Shown here in pieces: positions 34,552 to 45,200 of a DNA stretch of 64,000 bases (within the stretch, counting starts at the first letter, position 1; the number at the start of each line of letters is the position of its first letter). Location: positions 1 through 64,000 of the forward strand of contig JANDJZ010000020.1 of NCBI GenBank assembly GCA_027943245.1, given 5' to 3'. The translations under genes and the position numbers were made by a program. Below the pieces are notes generated by a model, which was given only the letters and a program-made list of their open reading frames with translations, ran no database searches and was not told where the DNA came from. The stretch is from Acanthamoeba sp. SK_2022b. Lineage: Eukaryota > Discosea > Longamoebia > Acanthamoebidae.

Positions 34552-35975
34552 TCACAGTTCGTCGTGGTCGAGTAGGTCAGCTAGGGTGGCCTCGCCCGAC
34601 AAAACGAGCGTGACGTCCCACTGATCCCGTACGTCTTCGAGGAAGTCGCCCATCTGCGCGGAGACCACTTGCGGATCAAAGTATTCGCGAATCACCGCCA
34701 CGCGCAGATCGTTGTCCAGCACGAACTCGTAGACACCTGATTGGTCGTTGTTACAAAATAGGGATCAGGCAACGGCTGATGTTGCAGAAGGCTTGAGATC
34801 TACCTTCCCAATCGACGGTCGGGTCCTGCTTCTCGTCCTTCTCGTGGAAGAAGAGATCTCCAAACACCTCAAAGTTCCAGAAGCGGTGCTTCCTGCCCCT
34901 CTGAACCTCTCCGCTCTTGTGGTATTCCACCGTGCAGTGGCCTGAGACGACGAGTAAGCGGAGCGTGCTCAGGAATGGTCTCAGTACGGTGTTGACAACT
35001 GACCTGATCCAACAAAGTGTTCGAGCTCCACCAGGCGATAGCGTTCGTTGAAGTTCAATGTGGCCTTCTCCTGCTGGAACTCTACTAGCACTTGACCGGC
35101 GCCTTGCACGACGGGTATGATAGGGTAGGGTCGCCACAGCTCAACGTTGGGCGCCAACATAGAGGCGAGCAGCTGGGTGTCGCCGCCTGTGAGCGCCTCC
35201 CGAATCCTGTCGCATCGCTCTGCCGGTCCACCAAACATGGGTTAGCAGAAATAGCTCACGCTCGTTCAAAGAGACAAGGCACACCTGCCACGCCGTTATC
35301 GTCGTGTTGCGCCCTGCGCATCTCCACCTCGGCATGATCGCTCTGCATTCGCTCAGGATTCATCTCCTCCGGTAGAGCGAACAGGAGCATGACCTCTATG
35401 ATGGAGTAGTAGTTCCTGACCTCTGTCATTCGTATCCTTGTGTCCACCCACGTGCCCTCGCTCCCCTCTGCTCTGTGATGCTGCCAGGTCGCTGTCCCTA
35501 CGCTGAAGGCGTCGTATGCCACCTTCTGGCCCCGTCCCTCCCAGCCCATCCACTGAACCTCCTCTAAGAAGGTGCCGCTAAACCGCCATTGATAGGCGAA
35601 CTTCAGCGTCCTTTCAGCGGCCCCTTCCTCGTCGTCCTCTACCAGCACCACTGGCCCCAACTCGATTCTGGCGTCCGGCATGGCTGGCAGAAGATGCTCG
35701 AGAGCTCCAATGTAGTCATCTGCGTCCATTGAAGGCAGCGGATAGGGCTCCCTTATCCGGAACGACTCCGTGTCGAAGCACTCGTTGGTCAGGTACTCCG
35801 TGTCCCGTTCGTTCCACGCCTCCACGCATGTGAGGAGCTTGTCGCGCGCTGCGTCAAGTATATCCTCGTGGGTCATCTCGCGGTTGTTCGTCCAGGGCCA
35901 GAAACCTTCGCAACTAAGGCACAAGGAAGCCAGGACCATCACCAGCAGCGGGCCCGTCCCGCGGAGGTCTGTCAT
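34552..35975 (-). CDS. Secreted or luminal protein with two SnoaL/NTF2-like domains
   Basis: Four exons (35975..35285, 35219..35004, 34941..34804, 34736..34552) join at phase-1 boundaries. The true ATG is at 35975; the frame reaches further upstream only from a TTG. The first ~25 residues form a signal peptide (GPLLVMVLASLCLSCEG). Domain 1 starts DILDAARDKLLTCVEAWNER and has VEDDEEGAAERTLKFAYQWR. Domain 2 repeats the plan with ERCDRIREALTGGDTQLLAS, MLAPNVELWRPYPI, then FWNFEVFGDLFFHE and VAVIREYFDPQVV. Each half has the SnoaL-like pattern of N-terminal helix, cone-shaped fold and a final 'I..I.EYFD' strand. A small-molecule isomerase or binding role is possible for the fold. No catalytic residues can be assigned. 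Confidence 0.65.
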
Positions 35976-36332
35976 CACTGGTAGCTGCTCGAGGAGACAA
36001 CAATGCAAGGAAATCCAGTTTCTTGACTGGTTTCACACACAATACTTGGAATTCTTCTTTACCGCCACGCACGGATCCACAAACAGAAAGGAGGCCATAG
36101 AACATAGATGCTTCGTTCCCGATCTTGCCTGAGGCAATCAGGTCAGGCGCTGCAGTCTCCCCTGTGTGCGCATGCTGTGCAGAAAAATGCGAGTGGTTCA
36201 TTTAATTGAAAAACTGAATCTTCTTTTCTTGTTTAATCTTTGCATGCAGCCACCCTGCCGAGGCCGCCAAGATGCGTGTGGACGCAGTGGAAGTGCAACC
36301 CCGCTACTGCACTGGCGCGGCGAGGCTCCGGC

Positions 36333-39300
36333 ATGATGCCCTTCTCCACTGCTACACCGCCGTCGGTGGTTCGCTACCGCGGACCGGCCGGTTCTGGACC
36401 ATCCCTATCAATGCAAGCATGGCGCAGATCCGAGCGGCAGTGGTCGCGCAACGCTGCCACTGTGGTGAGTGGCGGCAGGCGAGGGTTTCGGTCCACCACT
36501 TCCGCGGCGGCCGCGGCGGGAGACGACGGCAACAACGATGACAACGACAAGAAGAAGGACGAGCCCGAGTACCGAGAGGACTCAGACGATGACGACGACG
36601 ACTTCAGTGACAATGAGCACGAAGGCGAGGACGTCATGCCTCCCCGGGACATGCCACTACAGGGTGCGCTCGTCCACAATGGCTGTTGCAGGTTCGCCCC
36701 GTTCTGAGTCCCTCCATGTATGTAATTCGTGCCCAGCAGTGATGGTCAAGACGGTGACTACACCGGAGCAAGTGTTGGTTGTGCCAGTCATCAAAACTTC
36801 GATCATGCCTGGTGCGTCTCCTTTCGTTGTGTGTCGCGTGCGCGTGCGCGTGCGCGTTTATCGACTATCCACGTCAACAACGGCGATGAATGCACTGTGC
36901 GAGTAGGCACGATGGGGCGCGCTACCGTGAGGGACCCCGAATTCCTGAAGGAGCTCCAGGAGCTGCGACAGAAGCACCCCTCGCCCTACATCGGTCTCTT
37001 CATCGTGAAGGATGCCGAAGAGGCCAAGAAGAAGGGTACCTCCTCGCCCTCCGCGCGACAAAGGCTCTCCCTAAACCTTGTGTGTATGTGCATCGCGTTT
37101 TGGGGGGGGGGTGGCAGGTGTCCAGATTACGACGCTGGACCAGCTGCACCAAACGGGCGTGCTGGGCGTTCTCACCAACGTGGTGCCGATGCGACCGTCG
37201 CAGCAAAAGGATGGCGTGGTTGGCGTCATCCAGTTCCTCTCCGTCCACAAGCGAATCAAGATCGACGACACCGTTAGCGGCACGAAGCGACTCGTGGCAA
37301 AGGTGTCCGAGCTCCAGGTTGGTCTCTCCCACCTCTGGGGCCCGTTGCTTGGTCGTGGCCGTCATCGACTCACTTCTGCTGATCGCGCTGCGTGTAGGAC
37401 AAGCCCTATGATCCCAAAGACCCACAGATCAGGAGCTACCAGGCCGAACTGGAGGCCATCGTTCATCGTATCGGCGCCAAGGTAGCAACGCAAAGCAGCG
37501 CAACGCAGCGCAAAGTGTAACTGACCTACGGATCTGTCGTACAGGGCGATGTGTTTGCACGCGACAACGCAGCGCAGCTTCTGCTCAACTTCTGGACCTT
37601 CCACAACCCGCTCAACGCCGCTGAATCAGCCGATTTTGTTGCCGGCATCATCACCCACATCGCGCTCGATGACGCCGCCATGCAGGCGCAGCAGGTCTCT
37701 GCCCTCCGCTCTTGCTATGCGAATGGCCCGACGTGGCACGCAAGAACTCAACCGCGCGCCTTCCACAGGACGTAATCGAAGAACTCGACGTCGCCGAGCG
37801 TCTTAAGAAGACCCTTTCGCTGACCAAGCGCGAGCTCAGTCTTTCCGATCTCACACAAAAGATCAAGGAGTACGCCCCCCCCCGCGTAAGCGCCCGTGAT
37901 CGACGCGAGGCCAGACCGACTGACCGCAACCTACCCACACGTTTCGCACGCAGGGACATCAACGCAAAGATGGAGGAGAGGCACCGCCAGATGACCCTGC
38001 GCGACGAACTCAAGGCCATCCGCACCGGTGCGCCCCCCCCCCCGGCCTCTCCTTGCTTGGTGTGTGTGGGCTTGAGCGTGCAGTCCTGGCTGACGTGGCG
38101 CGACGACCAGAGCTGGGCCTGGAGCAGCCGCAGACCGAAACGCTGATGGCCAAGTTCAAGGAGCGAATCAAGGACCGGCAGGTGCCCGAACACGCCGCCA
38201 AGGTCATCAACGAGGAAATGGTGCGCACGCCATAAGGCTATGCCCGCGAAGATCAGCCCAGGAGTGAGTGGCGGCTCACGCTTCCCCCGCACCACAGGAG
38301 AAATTCCAACACCTGTCGCCCAGCTCAACAGAGTACAACGTGGTGAGGACCTACCTCGACTGGCTCACCACCCTGCCCTGGGACACGCTCACCAAGGACA
38401 ACTTGGACATGCACCACGCCGAGAGTACGCGCAGGATCTCTCCCCCCCCCTTATTCTTTCCACGAGCAGTAATTGGATGGCCACCGCCGTTGGCGCTCGG
38501 CTCTCGCAGAGGTGCTCGAGGACGAGCACTACGGGCTGAAGGACGTCAAGGAGCGCATCCTGGAGTTCATCGCCGTAGGCGCGCTCAAGGGCGAGGTCAC
38601 GGGTACGCATGTTGCTTCCCCAACCAACGTTAAATTTAATAATATAAATAAAAACAATAAAATTATTAAATTATAAAAGGTGCTTACCCTTTTGCTTGTC
38701 TCCGCAGGTAAGATCATTTGTCTGGTGGGTCCGCCTGGCGTGGGTAAGACGTCGATCGGCAAGTCCATCGCGAACGCACTGCAGCGCGAGTTCTTCCGCT
38801 TCTCTGTGGGCGGCATGACCGACGAAGCAGGTAACCTTCCCCCTCTTCTCTTCTCTGTTCAGTCAAATGCTCATCGCCCAGGGCCACTCGACTTTCGTGG
38901 ACGTTGCTGACCGTCTGTGTCACCAATGCCGATTAACGCGTGCTATCGATACAGAGATCAAGGGCCACCGCCGCACCTACGTCGGCGCGATGCCGGGCAA
39001 GCTCTTGCAGGCCCTGAAGCGCGTCAAGACCTCCAACCCGGTGGTGCTGCTGGATGGTGCTGCTTCGCCTCCCAGTGTGGAGTCGCCACGCACTACGGTC
39101 ACGCAAACTCATGTCATGCGTGCGTACGTGCGTGTCTGCGCGTGCAGAGGTGGACAAGGTCGGGACATCGAGCTACAAGGGCGATCCCTCGTCGGCGCTG
39201 CTCGAAGTGCTCGACCCCTCACAGAACACCAAGTTCCTGGACCACTACCTCGACGTGTCCTACGACCTCTCCAAGGTTAGGCCTATCGCTCCCCTGCTCT

Positions 39301-41426
39301 CCCCCTCTTCTGCGCTGCCTGCAATCACACGTCGCATCTCATCGTCGCGGTTCGATAGGTGCTGTTCATTTGCACGGCCAACGTTCTACACACCATCCCT
39401 CGACCGCTGCTCGACCGCATGGAGGTCATCCGCCTGTCGGGCTACGTCGAAGAGGTCCGTTACTCGCTTGTTGCCCCCCAGCACGCGCTACCCCCCCCCC
39501 CGCTGCTCTCATCGCGAGCCAACGAACGGAAAAAAAAAAAAAAAAAAAAAAAAACAGGAAAAGGTGGCCATCGCCGAACGCTATCTGGTGCCCAAGGCCG
39601 TGTCCGAGGCTGGCCTCTCCGAGGTACGCGCCTCGTGTGGCCTCCACCATGGCCAAGACCAACGTAGGCTCACCGTGCCTCCGCGTTGTTGTGCGCGCAG
39701 ATCAAGGTCAACTTCGAGAGGGAGGCCCTCCACAAGCTCATCCACTCCTACGCCAGAGAAGCGGTACGACGATCCCACCACCAATCAGTGGCGAGGTCGG
39801 TCGATGGGGTGGACAATCTCACTCTCTCTCTCTCTCTCTCTTTCGCCCATGCTGCGATGTGTGATCATGGCTTTGGGGGGGGGGCACAAACAACATCAGG
39901 GCGTGCGCAACCTGCAGCAGCAGATCGACAAGATCATGCGCAAGGTGGCCCATCAGGTGGTGGTCGAGCAGGAGAAGCTCCAGGAGGGCGGTGACGGCAA
40001 GAAGGCCGAGGACGGCGGCGGCAAGAAGGGCGGGCGCAAGGGCGGGCGCAGCAGGAAGACCGTCCAGGAGCGAGCCGATGAGAGCGCGCAGCCGGGCTCG
40101 TCGGAGGCCCTCAGCCTGGACAAGGACGAGCACGGGGCCATCGTCATCAAACCGACGAGCCTCGGCCAGTTCCTCGGCAAGCCCTCCTTTTCCAGCGACA
40201 GGTACTACGACATCACCCCGCCGGGCGTAGTCATGGGCCTGGCCTGGACCTCCATGGGTACGACATGTTCCTATTGGTTTTATTTTATTTTATTTATTTT
40301 GTTTTATCTATTTAATATGCAGTTTTAAAAACAATATTTAACAAAAACATGTAAAAAATGGCACAGGTGGCTCTACTCCCTACATCGAGACGGTGGTGGA
40401 CAAGCACCAGCAGTTGATGAGGAAAGAGGAGAAGCGGAAGCGGAAAGAGGCCAAGGAGAAGGAGCAACTGGAGAAGAAAAAGAACAACGAGAAGGTGCCC
40501 AAGGAGGAGTCGGCCAAGGCCCGGGAGGAGGACGAGGAGGAAGAAGCGGGCAGCGGCAGCGGTCGGCTGATCACGACCGGCCAGATGGGAGAGGTTATGC
40601 AGGAGAGCTGCTCCATCGCCTACACCTGCGCCAAGATCTTCTGGAACAAGCTCGGGCAGGCACACAAGCAATGCACGGCGGCCGCCACCTCCTCCACCAA
40701 GCGGGCGGCCCGCCGCTCCCCGTCGCCCCCAGGTAGCCCCTCCCTCATCCCTCTCGGTCGGTCGGTCCTGCTCCAATCAATTGGCCCATTGCTCACGCAC
40801 CGACCATGCTGGACTCGACCATGACACCGCAGAGGAGGACGAGTTCGACGAGGGATTCTTCCGTGACGTGACGCTACACATGCACCTGCCCGAGGGCGCC
40901 ACGCCCAAGGACGGACCCTCGGCCGGCATTGGTACATCGTGCTTTTATTTAATTCAATTCTTTTTTGTTTTGTCATTTATTTGGTTTATTTATAATTGTT
41001 GTGGGGCGGGCCAGGCATGGTGTCGTCTCTGCTGTCGCTGGGGCTGGGCAAGGCCTTGCGGCAGGACGTGGCCATGACCGGAGAGATCACCCTGACCGGC
41101 AAGGTGCTGCCCGTCGGTGGCATCAAGGAGAAGGTCATCGCCGCGCGCAGAGCGGGCGTGAAGACCCTCGTGTTCCCCGAAGGCAATAAGAAGGACTGGG
41201 ACGAACTCGAGCCCTTCCTGCGAGAAGGTACTTTCTTGTTTTGTTTCTACTTTTCCCCTCTCGCTACATGCGCGGGTAGCTCAGTCTCGTGTGTCTGTGG
41301 CACACTACTACACACTCAGGTCTGGACGCGCATTTCGTAGACTACTACGGAGACGTGTTCCAGGTGGTGTTCCCCGACGCGCCCAAGGAGTACCACAACG
41401 CCCTCGGCCGCAGTGGCTCAGCCTAA
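36333..41426 (+). CDS. LONP1: Mitochondrial Lon protease
   Basis: ATP-dependent serine protease of the mitochondrial matrix that degrades damaged proteins. The N-terminus from ATG 36333 is Arg/Ser-rich ([32 protein letters not shown]), a presequence, followed by an acidic D/E run. LON substrate-binding exons include [27 protein letters not shown] and [16 protein letters not shown]. The AAA+ Walker A is [15 protein letters not shown] (about 38730-38770). Walker B/sensor sequence spans NPVVLLDEVDK and [20 protein letters not shown]. The protease domain has [20 protein letters not shown], the catalytic Ser in DGPSAG (about 40913-40930) and the catalytic Lys in [14 protein letters not shown] (about 41118-41159). 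It ends [18 protein letters not shown] with TAA at 41424. A Lys/Glu-rich insert of ~50 residues ([20 protein letters not shown] onward) interrupts the protease domain before [13 protein letters not shown]. Most introns carry homopolymer or A/T-only stretches. Confidence 0.95.
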
Positions 41427-41548
41427 GCGCCCGACCCCAAAAGGCGAAAGGTCTTGAAGCACGGACCAGTACCGAATAGAGTTTTTCTTTCTCTTCTTAG
41501 CCGTTTGGTACGTTTTCCAGTCTGGTCCAGACATTTTGTTGGTGGCCA

Positions 41549-41937
41549 TCAGAAGCAATGGCAGGCCATTCCCAGACGAGGAGCGATGTCAGGCGCCGTA
41601 TGCGCTATGTAGAGAGCAAAGTGAGCGCTACCCGCGAGTGTTGGTCCAGCGAGGAGCACGTACGCGAGACCGCCGGGTTCGATGCCACCTTCACCTCCGT
41701 ACGGAGCACCGGTGGGTCGTCGGCATCTTGCTCCACCTCCAATCCTTCGTCATTGCGATGCAAGATCTCCTCCTTGCGTGCCTCGTCAAGCTGTTCGTGG
41801 TTGATGCTTCCATCGGCGGCCACAGGCTCAACCTCTCCTCCTACCTGCACCTGCGGTTGATCTGCTTGTTGGCCCGCGGTGAGGGAAAGTCCTTTTGGCA
41901 ACCCTGGTGAGAGCATTGCCTTACCTTCTGAGCTCAT
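41549..41937 (-). CDS. Small acidic protein of unknown function
   Basis: Not recognised. From ATG 41937 the frame reads MSSEGKAMLSPGLPKGLSL, then an acidic hydrophilic stretch (INHEQLDEARKEEILHRNDE, VEQDADDPPVLRTEVKVASN). The simple reading stops at 41605. A good 59-bp intron (donor GTACGT at 41663, acceptor CTACATAG at 41605) instead gives exons 41937..41664 and 41604..41549, ending GMACHCF, 110 residues in both cases. I prefer the spliced form because GTACGT is a common donor in this window. No TM, signal or fold is visible. It shares the gap between the convergent Lon end and the ankyrin gene. Confidence 0.5.
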
Positions 41938-42228
41938 GGTGGGACTTGGTGTAGAGGTGGGTGGAGGTTAACAATGTTCACGCTTTGGGACCAAGAGCAA
42001 GAGCGGATAGTTGGCCGAGGTGATTGGTCCTCAGGCCAAGCATCCCTATTGGGTGACACATCTCTCACATATCACATCCCCAGGAATCTCTTGTCTTGTG
42101 GCCAACAACACGGGACTGTAAGCAGATTTTTTTTTTTTTTTTTGGTTTGGCTCGGTTTCGAACTCGGTGCGGGAGGCAAGCCTGTGCGTACAACGAGCAG
42201 AATGTCAGAGCCGGTGCTTGTCTTGGCG
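41938..42228. other. Gap between two same-strand genes, with T18-class homopolymer
   Basis: Upstream of the small acidic gene and just past the stop of the ankyrin gene (both minus). A run of about 18 T on the plus strand (42127-42144), which is an A-run in the ankyrin transcript sense, is the only notable structure. Confidence 0.5.
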
Positions 42229-45200
42229 CTAGCCCAGGTGCGCGTTGTGAGCGGCGAGAGCGTGGGCGATGACAGCCTCGGAGTCAGCCCACACGGACCC
42301 GCAGAAGGGACACGCCGAAGGGGGGACCGCGGTGGGCATGCCCCACTCGCCTGCGGGCCATGACGACGACAAAGACGACGCCGCCGCCGCGGCGGGATCG
42401 GGGTCATCTCCCCACCCGTCGTGTCCGGCGGTGGGCATGCCCCACTCGTCCGCGGGCCACGACCAAGAAGACGACGATGCCGCGGGGTCACTCGTCGTCC
42501 ATCCATCAGCGGCGAGGGAGCCCCACGTCGCACTGCCAGCGGTGGCGAGTGCTGGGTCGTTCTCTGGCCAAGCATCACCGCTTGCCGTCTCTTCTTGGTC
42601 GGGGGCGGGCTCCTCCGCTTCCGGGCTTCCATTGCTGAACTCGTCGGCGTAGCCCGGCGGGTAGGTGAACGAGGGGTCGTGCACGGGCGGGTAGCTGGGC
42701 TGCTGGAGGCTCGCGAGCAGCTGGCGATGGCTATCCGCAGGCTCGGCAGCGGGATACGGGCACAAGACAGCTGGCGTGATGTAGTCGCTCCAGGAGCTGC
42801 CGTGGCCGGGATGGCGATAGACGTGGCTGATGTCGTCGTCGTCATCATCGCCGTCGCCTTCGCCATAGAGGGCGGCGTCCTCGGCCTCGTACTCCTCCTG
42901 CTCGCGGTGGTAGTCGTCCTGCCAGTCCTGCCAGTCTTCGTGCAGGTCGAGCGTCACCCCCTTGCCGCTCTTGCGCCCGCCCCAGGCCGCCACGTCGCGA
43001 GCGACGATGCTCTCGGGGCCCTGCTTGACCTTCTTCTCCCGCTCCTCGTGCCTGTTCTCGGGCCGCTGCTCCACGGCCGCCTTCTTGTAGTTCTTCGACA
43101 CCAGGTCGTGCAGGCTCAACTTGTTGAAAGCTGAATAGGGTGGGAAAAGAAATGATAGATAATTAGAGCGCTGTACATAAAATAATAAAATAATTGATTA
43201 TAATGTTTAACAATATAAGCGAGCCGGACTGGACGGGAACCTTGCGTGGAGGCGAGGTCCAGGCAAGTGTAGCCATCTTTGGTTCGGGCCATAACCACGT
43301 CGTCGCCCACGTACTTCATGATCACCTTGACCGCGGCCCTGTGGGCGTGACGTGTGGAGAGAAGAAGAACAGACCACGTTAGCTCACGCAGAGAGCGCAA
43401 GGGCGAGGACGGGACTTGCCTCCTCTTCCGCAGGAGCGCATGGTGAAGGCAATTCCTGCCGGCCCAGTCCGTGATAGCAGGATCGGCGCCGTGATCCAAC
43501 AGGTCCCTCACGACTCGCCCATTGGGCTTCTTCGCAGCGAGCATCTAAGATCGGGAGGCTTAGAAGCTTTGGCGGGGGAGAGAGAACCCACTTACTGAAA
43601 AGAGGGAGAACGGTACCAGGGGGGTGAGGCCCGCCTCGTCCTTGGCGTTGATGTCAAGGACGCCCGCAAAGGCTCCGTTCGACAGGACCGTCACGAGATC
43701 CCTCACCGTTCGTTGATCCCCGTCGAACACGGCCTTGTGCAACTCTGCGTACCACAAAAAAAATGAAGTGAACGAATTAACCCAGGCTCGCGGTTGGGGC
43801 GTGCGTGGGGTGAAGCGACGTACGGGTCCAGCCCTTGATGTCGGGGAAGCCGAACTTGTGGGTCTTGCCGCCGTGGGCGGCCAGTACCTGGCCTCCCTTT
43901 ACGTTGCCCACGAGGAGGGCCACGTCGAGCGCGGTGCGGCCACGCTCGTCCTTGGCGTTGATGGCGAGGCGCTTGCCCGCCGGGCTCTCCAGCAGAAGGC
44001 GGAGGAGCTGCTCGCTCACCTCTTCGTTGGTCTGTGCGTCGGCGTCGGCCTTGACCTCGGTCTGGTCCTGCAGCGCCTTATCCTCCTTGCGCTTGCGCTT
44101 GGCCTCTTCGAGCTGTTGGCGAGTGAGTCGCGGGCGCGGCTCTTCCTCCTTTGGCTGGGCGCCCTTGGCATCGCTCGCCTTGCGCCTCTCCTGGCGCTTC
44201 AGGTCGCGTCGGTCCCGCTTCTGCTTTTCCAGCTTCTGGCGGGCCAGCTCTTCCAGCGTCTTGGCGCGCCGGATCGCTGCAGCTGTGTGCAGCACGCTCC
44301 ATGCGTGGTTGTTGTTCTGCGAAGGGTCGGCGCCGTGCTCGAGCAGGAGGCGAGTCATATTCACGTCTCCGTGCAGCACGGCGATGTGGATCGCAGTCCA
44401 CTGTGCATCGACATCAGCGCAACACCAGGTTAATTTAACTGGCCGACGAACCATCTAGGTTTTGCATGGGGGGGGAGGCTCGTTGTTCTCGGAGCGAACG
44501 ACAGAGAGGAGAAGACGCACCATGTGCCTGTCCATGTCGTTGATGTCGACACATTTGGCTTCCAGGAGACGCTTGGCGATCTCGCAGTTGCCGCTCTTGG
44601 CCACCGAGTGGAGGAGCGGCCAGCGCTGCCGGCTGTTCTTCTGGCCAACTGCGCCAGAAAGGGAGAAGGGGGGGATGGCAGTGAGCACGCCAGGCAGGGC
44701 CTTGGCGGTGGGGGTGGGGATAGTCGTACGCAAATCAGAGCCCTGAGAGAAGGTGGCGCCTAGCCCGATGAGCTTCTGGGCCAGCGCCCACCGGCCGTTC
44801 AACACCGCCAGGTCGAGGATCGTGCATCTGCCCGTGCGGGCATTCGGGTCGGCACCGTGGGCAATCAGCTCCTGCATCAGCGCCCACAGAGCCTCCTCGG
44901 TGCTGTCCCTGTTCATGTAGGCCAAATGCAACGGCGACCAGCCCTTGCCGTCGCACGCGCTTGCGTCGGCACCGTGCTGAAAGGGGAAAAGCCCAATGAG
45001 CCCTCACCCTGGAGAACCCCAGTCCAAAGATATGCGAATTGGGAATACCTTGAGCAGACAGGAGACGGCCGGGAGGTGGCCGCCGATCGCGGCCAAGTGC
45101 AGTGCAGACCTGCCCTTTGCGTCCTGAGTCGCGATGAGGTCCTGTACCCCGGCGGCTCCAAGATGCTTGGTGGCCATAGCCAGCAGCTTGTCTAGCGTGC

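Noticed and set aside
36240..36332. Extension of Lon upstream to 36240
   Set aside because: That codon is TTG, not ATG. The first in-frame ATG is 36333, followed by a plausible presequence.
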